This document shows positions 35,787 through 44,366 of a stretch of DNA of 64,000 bases, in pieces; position 1 is the stretch's first letter, and each line of letters starts with the position of its first letter. The stretch comes from Glaciibacter superstes DSM 21135. GTDB taxonomy: Bacteria; Actinomycetota; Actinomycetes; Actinomycetales; Microbacteriaceae. The position numbers were made by a program, and so were the translations under genes. The notes beneath the pieces were generated by a model that did no database searches, was not told the origin of the DNA, and saw only the letters and a program-made list of their open reading frames with translations. The stretch is from NCBI RefSeq assembly GCF_000421145.1, contig NZ_ATWH01000015.1:62001-126000 (forward strand), written 5' to 3'.

Positions 35787-36926
35787 CTATCGCAGCGGTC
35801 GGAGAAATTCCCTCAGGTCGATAGCGAGCAGGTCTGGCTCTTCGTGTGGTGCGAAGTGCCCGCCACGCGGCATCGTCGAATACCTCTCCACGTTGTATGT
35901 CCTCTCAGCCCAGCTGCGAGGCGGCTGCGTGAGATCGCGCGGGAACACCGCGACGGCAGTCGGCACGTCGACTCTCCGTACCCGCGTCGTCAGACCGGCC
36001 GCGAACTCCCAGTAGGGCCGGAACGACGTCGAAGTCGAGTTCGTGAACCAGTACAGAGACGCCTGAGCGAGCAGGAAGTCGTCGCTGAATCGCGCCGACA
36101 GGTCTCCGTCGGAGTCGCTCCACGCCCGGTACTTCTCGATGATCCACGCGAGGAGGCCAACCGGAGAGTCGGAAAGTGCCGGTGCGAGACTGAGTGGACG
36201 GGTCTGTTGCTCGTGCTGGTACCCACCCTCCGCGCTCACCCAGGACTGCACCTCATCCAGGTATGCCTGCTCTCCGCTCGTGAGCGACGCTGAATCGACG
36301 TCGGCTGGGGCGGCCACTGCGAGAAGGTGGATTCCGACCACCGACTCCGGGTGGGCCTCGGCAAGTCGCGACGTTATGCCGGCGCCCAGGTCGCCCCCGT
36401 GGGCGGCGTAGCGCTCGAAGCCGAGCTCGTCGAACATCAGCCGGTGCCAGATCTCGTGGGTCTGCTCGGCATGAGTCGGGCGCTGCGGGGAGAACGGGAA
36501 CCCGGGCAGGGCCGGCACGATGACAGTGAATGAGTCTGCCGCGTCTTCGCCATACGCGGACGGGGTGGCAAGGCGCCTCGCGAGTTCGACGAGTTCGAGA
36601 ACTGTGCTCGGCCATCCGTTGGTCAGGACGATCGGAAGCGCCCCGGGGCTCTCAGCCTCGAATCTCAGATAACTCAAGGAAGTGCCAGAGATCGTGGCGC
36701 TCTGCCAGGGCAGCTCGTTGATCTGGTGCTGCTGAGCCTCCCAATCGAAACCGTCTTCCCAGTAGGAGACCAGGCGGCGCAGCTCGGACTGGTCGGTGCC
36801 CGCCGTCCAGCCAGTGACCGGCCACTCTGGCGCCCATCGAGTGTGCCGGAGCCGGTCGCGGAGCTCATCGACGTCTTTTCGAGGTATGTCGAGCAAGAAT
36901 CCAGAGTTCATTCTGTAATTCTCCAT
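35787..36926 (-). CDS. Epoxide hydrolase family alpha/beta-hydrolase
   Basis: The 379-aa protein has an N-terminal EHN lid (about 1-105; FLLDIPRKDVDELRDRLRHT, RWAPEW) followed by an alpha/beta-hydrolase domain. VLTNGWPSTVLEL is the oxyanion region, HGGDLGAG carries the nucleophilic aspartate, and the base histidine is in GGHFAPHEEP near the C-terminus. Relatives hydrolyse epoxides to diols. Two ATGs, at 36926 and 36911, are possible; the first has no better ribosome site. The gene opposes its neighbours and belongs to an accessory block. Confidence 0.87.
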   Translation of the reverse strand: MENYRMNSGFLLDIPRKDVDELRDRLRHTRWAPEWPVTGWTAGTDQSELRRLVSYWEDGFDWEAQQHQINELPWQSATISGTSLSYLRFEAESPGALPIVLTNGWPSTVLELVELARRLATPSAYGEDAADSFTVIVPALPGFPFSPQRPTHAEQTHEIWHRLMFDELGFERYAAHGGDLGAGITSRLAEAHPESVVGIHLLAVAAPADVDSASLTSGEQAYLDEVQSWVSAEGGYQHEQQTRPLSLAPALSDSPVGLLAWIIEKYRAWSDSDGDLSARFSDDFLLAQASLYWFTNSTSTSFRPYWEFAAGLTTRVRRVDVPTAVAVFPRDLTQPPRSWAERTYNVERYSTMPRGGHFAPHEEPDLLAIDLREFLRPLR

Positions 36927-36997
36927 GGTTCTTAATCGTGCCGAGCAGCCCCAAATCAGCAATTCGCAATATGATCCCTGCATACGAAGGAGTTGCG

Positions 36998-37396
36998 ATG
37001 GCAATCACCGAAGTAATCCCTTACCTGTATTACGCGGATGCCGACGCCGCACTTGACTGGCTTGAACGCGTGCTGGGATTCGGCCCCTCCACTCGATGGA
37101 AAATGGGTGGTCAGACCACGAAGGAAGCCGATATCGTCGCCGGCGACTGCCGGATCTCTATTTCGGGCCGCGCGCCCGGAGCCAACGAGGGTGGCGGCGC
37201 GCTTCTGGTGGTGCACGTCGACAACATTGACGCTCAGTTCTCCAGAGTCGCCCTGGCGGCCCCTGGACTCAACCTGGCTCCGCCCGAGAAGCAACCATAT
37301 GGGCCGTGGACCTTTACGGTCGCGGATCCGTGGGGCTACAAATGGAACTTCTGGCAGGGAGAGGCAGACCCGCCCGTCGACTCGCTTCCCGAATAG
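36998..37396 (+). CDS. VOC (glyoxalase/bleomycin-resistance/dioxygenase) family protein
   Basis: The 132-aa protein has the paired beta-alpha-beta-beta-beta modules of the VOC fold: VIPYLYYADADAALDWLERV, LGFGP, then ALLVVHVDNIDAQFS and DPWGYKWNFWQ, which carries the last-strand motif of glyoxalase-like proteins. The metal ligands are not all obvious and the substrate is unknown. The ATG at 36998 has AAGGAG (36985-36990). It is divergent from the epoxide hydrolase, with 71 bp between starts. Confidence 0.85.
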   Translation: MAITEVIPYLYYADADAALDWLERVLGFGPSTRWKMGGQTTKEADIVAGDCRISISGRAPGANEGGGALLVVHVDNIDAQFSRVALAAPGLNLAPPEKQPYGPWTFTVADPWGYKWNFWQGEADPPVDSLPE

Positions 37397-37556
37397 ACAA
37401 CGCCGGGCGGAAGGTCCGAGCTACGACCTCACATCCTCCTCCGCGCCGACTCCTCCAACGTCAGCACCTTCTGGTGAAGGAGGATTCCGCATAGAACACA
37501 AGTAGTCGCCCTGCTGCACGGTTGGGAGTGTCAGTGGAGTGGGCGAAGATGGGGAG

Positions 37557-40500
37557 ATGGCTGAGGTACTGGGGCGCTTCTCGCCGGCCACTCGCGCGTG
37601 GTTCGGCGAGGCGTTCGCCGCGCCAACGGCCGTGCAGCTCGGAGCCTGGGATGCGATCTCTCGCGGCTCACACGCACTGGTGGTCGCCCCGACCGGCTCC
37701 GGCAAGACCCTCGCGGCATTCCTGTGGGCGATCGACCGTCTCGCCGCGAGTCATGTGACGGATGCCGCGGCGACGGCGACGGCGACGCCGATCACCAAGG
37801 TGCTGTACATCTCCCCGCTGAAAGCCCTCGGTGTCGACGTCGAACGTAACCTGCAGGCTCCACTGGTGGGAATCACCCAGGCCGCTCACCGGCTGGGCTC
37901 CGAGCCGCCACACGTCAGCGTCGGCGTGCGCTCCGGTGACACCCCCTCCGCTGACCGGCGCTCGCTCGTGAAGACTCCTCCCGACATCCTGATCACCACG
38001 CCGGAATCGTTGTTCCTGATGCTCACCTCGGCCGCGCGCGAGTCGTTGCGAGGTGTCGAGACGGTCATCATCGACGAGATCCACGCGGTCGCCGCCACCA
38101 AACGCGGCGCGCACTTGGCTGTCTCCCTGGAGCGACTGGACGCACTGCTGGCCACGCCCGCTCAGCGAATCGGTCTCTCGGCGACCGTGCGGCCGCATTC
38201 GGAAGTCGCGCGATTCCTCGGCGGGTCGGCTCCGGTCGAGATCGTCGCGCCAGATGCCCAGAAGCGGTTCGACCTGCGCGTGGTCGTGCCGGTCGAAGAC
38301 ATGAGCCAGCTCGGTGCCGCGCCGCCCCAAGAGGGTTCGGCGGCGGCAAGCACGCCGCGCACCGGCTCGATCTGGCCGCACGTGGAGGAGGCGATCGTCG
38401 ACCAGGTGCTCGCGCACTCGTCGTCGATCGTGTTCGCGAATTCGAGGCGGCTGGCCGAACGGCTCACAGCCCGGTTCAACGAGATCTATGCCGAGCGGAT
38501 GGAGGCGGAAGCGGAGGGTGAGCCGGTTGCATCCGTCGCTGTGTCAAGCGACGTCTCAGCCGGCGCCGTTCTCGAGGCCGGAGGCAGTTCGCCTCGCCGC
38601 TCGCCCGCGGAGATAATGGGAGGCAGCGGCCAGAGCGAGGGCGCTCCGCCGCTGCTGGCCCGTGCGCACCACGGTTCGGTGAGCAAGGAACAGCGGGCGA
38701 TGATCGAAGACGACCTGAAGTCGGGCTGGCTCCGTTGTGTCGTGGCGACGTCGAGCCTCGAACTCGGCATCGATATGGGGGCCGTCGACCTTGTCGTGCA
38801 GGTGGAGTCGCCGCCGTCCGTCGCCAGCGGTCTCCAGCGCGTCGGCAGGGCAGGGCATCAGGTGGGTGAAGTGTCACGCGGTGTGATCTTTCCCAAGCAC
38901 CGGGCCGATCTGATCCACTCAGCTGTCGCGGCCGAGCGGATGAAGGCCGGTCTGATCGAGTCGCTGGCCGTACCGACGAACCCCCTCGACATCCTCGCGC
39001 AGCAGACCATTGCCACCGTCGCCTTGGAGCCGATCGACGCAGACGAGTGGTTTGAGAGCGTGCGCCGGAGCGCCCCTTTCGCCACCCTGCCGCGATCCGC
39101 GTATGAGGCCACACTCGATCTGCTCGCCGGGCGATACCCCTCCGACCAGTTCGCCGAGTTGCGCCCGCGCATCCTTTGGGACCGGGAGAACGGCACACTG
39201 ACCGGCCGACCGGGAGCACAGCGTCTCGCCGTCACCAGCGGCGGCACCATCCCCGATCGCGGCCTGTTCGGTGTCTTCATGGTCGGCGGGGATACCGCAA
39301 CCGGCAAGCGGGTCGGCGAGCTCGACGAAGAGATGGTCTACGAATCCCGGGTCGGCGACGTCTTCGCCCTGGGAGCGACGAGTTGGCGCATCCAGGAGAT
39401 CACTCACGACCGCGTTCTGGTGGTGCCGGCATTCGGGCAACCGGGTCGGCTTCCGTTCTGGAAGGGCGACGGGCTTGGCCGGCCGGCCGAACTGGGCCGC
39501 GCCGTCGGCGCATTCCTCAGGGAAATCGGGACGGCAAAACCGACCGAAGCTCGCGCCCGGTGTGCAGCAGGCGGCCTCGACGAACGGGCGACGAACAACC
39601 TGCTCGCCTTCCTCGACGAGCAACGGGCAGCGACAAGGCACCTTCCCACCGACAGCACGCTGGTCGTCGAACGGTTCCGTGATGAACTCGGCGACTGGCG
39701 GGTGGTGCTGCATTCACCGTTCGGCATGCAGGTCCACGCGCCCTGGGCGCTCGCCGTCGGTGCCAGGGTGCGGGAGCGGTTCGGCATCGACGGTGCCTGC
39801 GTGGCCAGCGACGACGGCATCGTCGTGCGCATTCCAGACACAGAGTCCGAACCGCCGGGCGGAGAGCTCTTCGTGTTCGACCCAGACGAGCTCGAGCAGC
39901 TGGTGACGGAGGAGGTCGGCGGCTCCGCCCTCTTTGCGTCCCGTTTCCGTGAGTGCGCCGCTCGTGCACTGCTTCTGCCGCGGTACAACCCCGGCAAGCG
40001 CTCGCCGCTCTGGCAGCAGCGGCAGAAGGCGTCCCAGCTGCTCGAGGTTGCGCGCGTCTACCCGACGTTCCCGATCATCCTGGAGACCGTTCGCGAGTGC
40101 CTGCAAGACGTCTACGACCTGCCGGCGTTGACCGACCTCGCCCGACAGATCGCCAGCCGCACCGTGCGCCTCGTTGATGTGACGACGGATGCCGCCAGCC
40201 CGTTCGCGTCGACGCTCCTGTTCGGTTACGTGGCCGCCTTCATGTACGAGGGCGACTCCCCGCTCGCAGAACGCCGCGCCACCGCGCTCTCGCTCGATGC
40301 CGGCCTGCTGGCCGACCTGCTCGGTCGCGTTGAACTCCGTGAGCTGCTCGACCCGGGCGTGCTCGAGCTGACCGAGCGGGAGTTGCAGCGTCTGGCCGAC
40401 GACCGGAAGGCACGCGGGCTGGAGGGCGTCGCCGACCTGTTGCGCACACTCGGACCACAGACCGTCGCGGAGGTCAGCGAACGGCTGGCGCCCGTTGAGG

Positions 40501-42296
40501 GAGCCACCACCGACGCACAGGCGCCGGAACACCAGGCGCTGGAACACCAGGCGCTGGAACACCAGGCGCTGGAACACCAGGCGCTGGAACACCAGGCGCT
40601 GGAACACCTCACCGCCCTGGTAGCAGCGCGGAGAGCCATCAGGGTGAGCTTCGCCGGGCACGACTGGTGGGCGGCGATTGAAGACGCCAGCCGGCTGCGC
40701 GATGCCCTTGGCGTGCCGGTTCCGCTCGGTATTTCTTCGGTCTTCACCGAGTCGGTCGCCGAGCCTCTTGGCGACCTGGTGAGCCGCTACGCCCGCACTC
40801 ACGGCCCGTTCACCGCTACGGATGTCGCCGAACGCTTCGGCCTGGGCACATCCGTCGCCCTCGGCGCACTTCGTCGCCTCGCCGATTCCCGCCGCGTGAT
40901 CGAGGGGGAGTTCCGGCCGCACGGTGCTGGAGCAGAGTGGTGCGATGCTGAGGTACTGCGCCGGCTTCGCCAGCGTTCCCTTGCCGCGCTTCGGCACGAG
41001 GTGGAACCGGTCGACCACGCCACGCTCGGGCGCTTCCTGCCGGCCTGGCAGCATGTCGGCGGCCGGCTTCGAGGACTTGACGGCGTCGCATCCGTCATCG
41101 AACAGCTGGAGGGCGCTCGCGTTCCCGCGTCGGCCTGGGAGTCGCTGATTCTGCCCGCGCGGGTCTCCGATTACAGTTCGGCGATGCTCGACGAGCTGAC
41201 CGCGACGGGGGAGGTGCTCTGGGCGGGTTCCGGGTCGCTCTCCGGCTCCACCGGTTCGGCGGCCAGGGACGGCTGGATCAGCCTGCACCTGGCGGAGACG
41301 GCCCCTCTCACCCTGCCTGTCGCTCTCGGTTTCGACGCCACACTGATGCAGCAGGAGGTTCTCGCCACGCTGGGCGGCGGCGGGGGGTATTTCTTCCGGC
41401 AACTGGCGGATGCGGTCGGCAGCCAGGACGACGCCGACCTGGTGCTCGCGCTCTGGGAACTGGTGTGGGCCGGTCTCGTGAACAACGATACTTTCGCGCC
41501 GGTGCGTTCGCTGATCTCCGGCGGTCGCAGTGCGCACAAGCCCACGAGGTCGGCGCCGAGGGCGAGAATGGGCCGCGGACGCAGCCTGCCACGACCGAGC
41601 CTGCCGAGCAGGGGCGGGCCGCCAATCGTTGCAGGGCGCTGGTCGATCGTTCCACTCGCAGACGAGTCGAGCACCAGGCGCGCGCACGCCCTCGGTGAGA
41701 CCCTGCTGGAGCGCTACGGCGTGGTCACCAGAGGCGCCGTCACCAATGAGGGCGTCATTGGGGGGTTTGCGCTGGTTTACCGCACCCTGAGCGGCTTCGA
41801 GGAGACCGGCCGGGCCCGCCGTGGCTACTTCATCGAGGGCCTGGGCGCGGCGCAGTTCGCGACGGCGGGCACCATCGACAGACTGCGCAGCTACGTGTCA
41901 GACGGCTCGAATGAACGGGCCGGCGCGGCCTCGATCTTCACGTTGGCCGCGACCGATCCGGCGAACCCGTACGGCGCCGCCCTGCCGTGGCCGGCGCTGC
42001 CGGAGGGCACCACTCATCGCCCGGGGCGGAAAGCAGGGGCTCTCGTGGTGCTGGTCGACGGCGAGCTGGCGCTCTATATCGAACGCGGGGGCAAGTCGAT
42101 GCTGGCCTTCACCGACGCGGAAGACCGCCTGGTCGGTGCTGCGCGATCGCTCGCCGACATCGTCACCGGGGGAGGGGTGGACCGAATCCGAGTCGAAACC
42201 GCCAATGGGCAGTTTGTGATCGGAACACCGCTCGGAAAGGCACTCCAAGACGCCGGCTTCTCGGTCACGCCACAGGGCCTACGGTTCTCGAATTGA
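37557..42296 (+). CDS. lhr: Lhr-type ATP-dependent helicase
   Basis: The 1579-aa superfamily 2 enzyme matches the large actinobacterial Lhr: Q-motif region FAAPTAVQLGAWD, Walker A APTGSGKT (44-51), DEIH near 172-175, SATVRP as motif III, and HHGSVSKEQR and QRVGRAGHQ as motifs IV-VI. An Lhr winged helix and long C-terminal region follow. Mycobacterial Lhr is a 3'-5' helicase of similar length used in interstrand crosslink and mutagenic-damage repair, and the Nei-type gene downstream fits a repair role. Residues 988-1017 are a QALEH tandem repeat. The start is uncertain: an in-frame GTG lies at 37539, but ATG 37557 gives the usual N-terminus (LGRFSPATRAWF). Confidence 0.93.
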   Translation: MAEVLGRFSPATRAWFGEAFAAPTAVQLGAWDAISRGSHALVVAPTGSGKTLAAFLWAIDRLAASHVTDAAATATATPITKVLYISPLKALGVDVERNLQAPLVGITQAAHRLGSEPPHVSVGVRSGDTPSADRRSLVKTPPDILITTPESLFLMLTSAARESLRGVETVIIDEIHAVAATKRGAHLAVSLERLDALLATPAQRIGLSATVRPHSEVARFLGGSAPVEIVAPDAQKRFDLRVVVPVEDMSQLGAAPPQEGSAAASTPRTGSIWPHVEEAIVDQVLAHSSSIVFANSRRLAERLTARFNEIYAERMEAEAEGEPVASVAVSSDVSAGAVLEAGGSSPRRSPAEIMGGSGQSEGAPPLLARAHHGSVSKEQRAMIEDDLKSGWLRCVVATSSLELGIDMGAVDLVVQVESPPSVASGLQRVGRAGHQVGEVSRGVIFPKHRADLIHSAVAAERMKAGLIESLAVPTNPLDILAQQTIATVALEPIDADEWFESVRRSAPFATLPRSAYEATLDLLAGRYPSDQFAELRPRILWDRENGTLTGRPGAQRLAVTSGGTIPDRGLFGVFMVGGDTATGKRVGELDEEMVYESRVGDVFALGATSWRIQEITHDRVLVVPAFGQPGRLPFWKGDGLGRPAELGRAVGAFLREIGTAKPTEARARCAAGGLDERATNNLLAFLDEQRAATRHLPTDSTLVVERFRDELGDWRVVLHSPFGMQVHAPWALAVGARVRERFGIDGACVASDDGIVVRIPDTESEPPGGELFVFDPDELEQLVTEEVGGSALFASRFRECAARALLLPRYNPGKRSPLWQQRQKASQLLEVARVYPTFPIILETVRECLQDVYDLPALTDLARQIASRTVRLVDVTTDAASPFASTLLFGYVAAFMYEGDSPLAERRATALSLDAGLLADLLGRVELRELLDPGVLELTERELQRLADDRKARGLEGVADLLRTLGPQTVAEVSERLAPVEGATTDAQAPEHQALEHQALEHQALEHQALEHQALEHLTALVAARRAIRVSFAGHDWWAAIEDASRLRDALGVPVPLGISSVFTESVAEPLGDLVSRYARTHGPFTATDVAERFGLGTSVALGALRRLADSRRVIEGEFRPHGAGAEWCDAEVLRRLRQRSLAALRHEVEPVDHATLGRFLPAWQHVGGRLRGLDGVASVIEQLEGARVPASAWESLILPARVSDYSSAMLDELTATGEVLWAGSGSLSGSTGSAARDGWISLHLAETAPLTLPVALGFDATLMQQEVLATLGGGGGYFFRQLADAVGSQDDADLVLALWELVWAGLVNNDTFAPVRSLISGGRSAHKPTRSAPRARMGRGRSLPRPSLPSRGGPPIVAGRWSIVPLADESSTRRAHALGETLLERYGVVTRGAVTNEGVIGGFALVYRTLSGFEETGRARRGYFIEGLGAAQFATAGTIDRLRSYVSDGSNERAGAASIFTLAATDPANPYGAALPWPALPEGTTHRPGRKAGALVVLVDGELALYIERGGKSMLAFTDAEDRLVGAARSLADIVTGGGVDRIRVETANGQFVIGTPLGKALQDAGFSVTPQGLRFSN
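40518..40607 (+). repeat. 15-bp in-frame tandem repeat in lhr encoding QALEH
   Basis: Six units of CAGGCGCTGGAACAC run without a gap; the first differs by one base (CCG for CTG, giving QAPEH). The unit length is a multiple of three, so copy-number changes would keep the frame. The stretch lies in the linker between the helicase core and C-terminal domains. Confidence 0.97.
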
Positions 42297-42326
42297 ACGT
42301 GCGACCGCTGCTGTCCAGGGGAACGG

Positions 42327-43103
42327 ATGCCTGAGGGCGACACCGTCTACCAGACGGCACGAACGCTGGATGCAGCGTTGCACGGCGCAGTCCTGACGCG
42401 GTGCGACATCAGGGTGCCGGAGTTCGCCACCGTCGACCTCACCGGCCAGACCGTGCACGAGGTGGCCAGCAGGGGTAAGCACCTGCTGATGCGGATCGGC
42501 GAGGTGAGTATCCACTCGCATTTGAAGATGGAGGGTTCCTGGCACCTCTACCGCCATGGCACCTCCTGGAAGCGGCCGGCTTTCCAGGCGAGGGCCGTGC
42601 TGGAGACGGCGGAATGGGTCACCGTGGGTTTCGAACTCGGGGTGCTCGAGATCGTGCCGATCGAGCGTGAGGCGGAGCTGCTCGCGTACCTCGGGCCAGA
42701 CCTGCTCGGCGCAGGCTGGGATGCGGAAGAAGCGGTTCGCCGGCTTGAGGAGCATGGCGACGTGCCGGTTGCGGTGGCGCTCGCCGACCAGCGCAATATC
42801 GCGGGGCTCGGCAATGTCTACGTCAACGAGTTGTGCTTCCTGAGGGGAGTGCTACCGACCCAGCCGGAATCGCGGGTGTCAGACGTGCCAGGGATGATCG
42901 CGCTGGCGCACCGCCTGATCACGGCGAACCGGGAACGGGTGCGCACGACGACGGGCGACACCAGGCGGGGGAGGCAGCTATGGGTCTACGGGCGGGATGG
43001 CGAACCGTGCAGGCGCTGTGGCACGCGCATCGAGCGAGGCCGGCTCGGTCGCACAGAACTGGAGCTGCGAGACACCTTCTGGTGCCCCCGTTGCCAGGTC
43101 TGA
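42327..43103 (+). CDS. nei2: Fpg/Nei-family DNA glycosylase (Nei2-like)
   Basis: The 258-aa protein starts MPEGDTVYQTA, so the catalytic N-terminal proline and Glu of endonuclease VIII are present. SRGKHLLMRI is a DNA-backbone contact region, the helix-two-turn-helix segment has DQRNIAGLGNVYVNELCFL, and a zinc finger ends the chain (CRRCGTRIE then FWCPRCQ, four cysteines). It should excise oxidised pyrimidines and nick the abasic site. The ATG at 42327 is 31 nt after lhr, and lhr-nei2 pairing is known in mycobacteria, so the two probably act together. Confidence 0.92.
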   Translation: MPEGDTVYQTARTLDAALHGAVLTRCDIRVPEFATVDLTGQTVHEVASRGKHLLMRIGEVSIHSHLKMEGSWHLYRHGTSWKRPAFQARAVLETAEWVTVGFELGVLEIVPIEREAELLAYLGPDLLGAGWDAEEAVRRLEEHGDVPVAVALADQRNIAGLGNVYVNELCFLRGVLPTQPESRVSDVPGMIALAHRLITANRERVRTTTGDTRRGRQLWVYGRDGEPCRRCGTRIERGRLGRTELELRDTFWCPRCQV

Positions 43104-43109
43104 TTGTGC

Positions 43110-43379
43110 TCAGTGCATGGGTGTTGGCGGAATCGGCCCGGTGACGTTGCCGCCCTCGTCGCTTTCGTCGCCTGGCCGGCTGGCATCGACGTCGGATTTT
43201 GTCGAGTCAGACGTATTTTCCTCCGCCTGACCGTCGCTGTTGCCTTCCAATCCGTCGACGATGCCATTCGTCTGGTCGAATGGGTGACTCACATCGCCCA
43301 GGTCGCCGAGGTTCGCTTTGTCATCCGGTGTCGTGTCGCCGGCCGCGTCTGCTTCTTCGTTGGAGGATTCGTTCGTCAT
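43110..43379 (-). CDS. Small, very acidic hypothetical protein
   Basis: I do not recognise this 89-aa product (MTNESSNEEADAAGDTTPDD at the start). It is rich in Asp, Glu, Asn, Ser and Gly, has no hydrophobic segment or cysteine, and should be disordered. It is listed as a gene because on the minus strand a TAGGCT hexamer (43387-43392) ends 7 nt before the ATG at 43379, the leaderless pattern. Its stop is 6 bp from the convergent nei2 stop. An in-frame extension upstream would run through the 60-bp palindrome and is rejected. Confidence 0.55.
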   Translation of the reverse strand: MTNESSNEEADAAGDTTPDDKANLGDLGDVSHPFDQTNGIVDGLEGNSDGQAEENTSDSTKSDVDASRPGDESDEGGNVTGPIPPTPMH

Positions 43380-43443
43380 ATTTCGGAGCCTACGCCGCCG
43401 TTTCCCAGCGTCAACCCCGTCCGCCCCAGGTCGTCCATCACGA

Positions 43444-43503
43444 CGCGCCAATTGCGCGCGCATGCGCCATGCGCGCATGGCGCATGCGCGCGCAAATGGC
43501 GCG
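43444..43503. repeat. 60-bp near-perfect palindrome, dispersed repeat copy 1
   Basis: Two 30-bp arms (43444-43473 and 43474-43503) pair at 29 of 30 positions with no loop. The core is GCCATGCG/CGCATGGC. It lies between the divergent starts of the acidic protein and the GNAT gene. Copies 2 and 3 are at 43905-43964 and 59381-59440. Confidence 0.95.
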
Positions 43504-43534
43504 CGGCGGTGAGACGAGGATTAGAGTTCCGAAT

Positions 43535-43891
43535 GTGAACGCGATCGTTCCCAGGCGCGAGCAGCACGGTGTCGCTTGGTACGCAGTTCGACGCAGCGAT
43601 GGGGCCTTGGTTGGGAGTGCCGGGTTGTTCATGGGCCGGACCGGGCCGCATCCCGAGATCGGTTTCGAGGTCCGCCACGCAGATCAAGGCCAGGGTTACG
43701 GCAGCATTGCAGCGGCAGCCGTGGTCGCTGAAGCCCATCGGGCAGGCTTCCCCGAGGTCTGGGCGACCGTCCGTGGATGGAACGTTGCCTCGTTGCACGC
43801 GCTGGCTCGAGTGGGGTTCGTTCAGGACCGGATAGAGAATGACGATCGCGGTGACCTCGTCTTCTTGCTGCACAGGAGCGCTTGCGACTGA
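43535..43891 (+). CDS. Short GNAT-type acetyltransferase
   Basis: The 118-aa product covers most of a GNAT fold: VRRSDGALVGSAGLFM (beta2-beta3), EIGFEVRHADQGQGYGSIAA with the acetyl-CoA loop QGQGYG, and RGWNVASLHALARVGFVQD near the C-terminus, typical of the RimJ/RimL-like branch. It is about 30-50 residues shorter than usual at the N-terminus. TAGAGT (43522-43527) ends 7 nt before the GTG at 43535, which supports this start. Either the enzyme is a true short form or the promoter and start arose after a deletion. Palindromic repeats lie on both sides. Confidence 0.7.
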   Translation: MNAIVPRREQHGVAWYAVRRSDGALVGSAGLFMGRTGPHPEIGFEVRHADQGQGYGSIAAAAVVAEAHRAGFPEVWATVRGWNVASLHALARVGFVQDRIENDDRGDLVFLLHRSACD

Positions 43892-43904
43892 CGGTTTATC
43901 ACGA

Positions 43905-43964
43905 CGCGCCAACTACGCGCTCATGCGCCATGCGTGCGTGGAGCATGAGCGCGCAGATGGCGCG
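43905..43964. repeat. 60-bp imperfect palindrome, dispersed repeat copy 2
   Basis: Two 30-bp arms pair at 27 of 30 positions when two G-T pairs are allowed. The left flank shares ATCACGACGCGCCAA with copy 1. It sits between the GNAT stop (43891) and the convergent DUF1844 stop (43973), where it could also act as a two-way hairpin terminator without T-run. Confidence 0.92.
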
Positions 43965-43972
43965 CAATGCGC

Positions 43973-44359
43973 CTAGTTGACCGGGCCGGTGTACTTCTCG
44001 CCAGGGCCCTGGCCGATCGGGTCTGGAATGGCAGATGCCTCGCGGAACGCGAGTTGCAGGGAACGCAACCCGTCGCGCAGGCTCCTGGCGTGCATGTCGG
44101 AGATGTCGGGGGCGGATGCCGTCACCAGGCCGGCGAGGGCGGTGATCAGTTTTCTGGCCTCGTCGAGGTCTGTCTGTGACTCCGGGTCGTCAGCCAGGCC
44201 GCACTTGACGGCTGCCGCGCTCATCAGGTGTACGGCCGTGGTGGTGATGACCTCCACGGCGGCGACATCGGCGATGTCCCTGGTCGCCTGGGCGGCGTCA
44301 TCCTCATCCGGAAACCGGAGATCGGGGGTATTCGGTGCCGTAGTGTCGCTCACTGCCAT
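43973..44359 (-). CDS. DUF1844 domain-containing protein
   Basis: The 128-aa protein has AAVEVITTTAVHLMSAAAVKCG followed by DLDEARKLITALAGLVTAS, the conserved core of DUF1844, a small family found next to infC in actinobacteria; quoted motifs are partial. It has no catalytic motif and its function is unknown. It is divergent from infC, and the two share the 272-bp upstream region. Start ATG at 44359 with an AGAGG just before it. Confidence 0.85.
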   Translation of the reverse strand: MAVSDTTAPNTPDLRFPDEDDAAQATRDIADVAAVEVITTTAVHLMSAAAVKCGLADDPESQTDLDEARKLITALAGLVTASAPDISDMHARSLRDGLRSLQLAFREASAIPDPIGQGPGEKYTGPVN

Positions 44360-44366
44360 CCTCTGC

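Noticed and set aside
37397-37538. ATCCTCCT/AGGAGGAT inverted repeat in the VOC-lhr gap as a regulatory hairpin
   Set aside because: Arms are only 8 bp with a loop of about 40 nt, and no gene start is positioned to use it.
40518-40607. Regular repeat considered as a CRISPR array
   Set aside because: Units are directly adjacent with no spacers, are 15 bp and keep a coding frame.
39714-41687. A 657-codon minus-strand open frame across lhr
   Set aside because: Antisense shadow of lhr; low-complexity Arg/Gly-rich translation and no promoter or ribosome site.
43199-43534. Longer N-terminus for the GNAT protein
   Set aside because: It would translate through the 60-bp palindrome and through the antisense of the acidic gene; the leaderless hexamer supports 43535.
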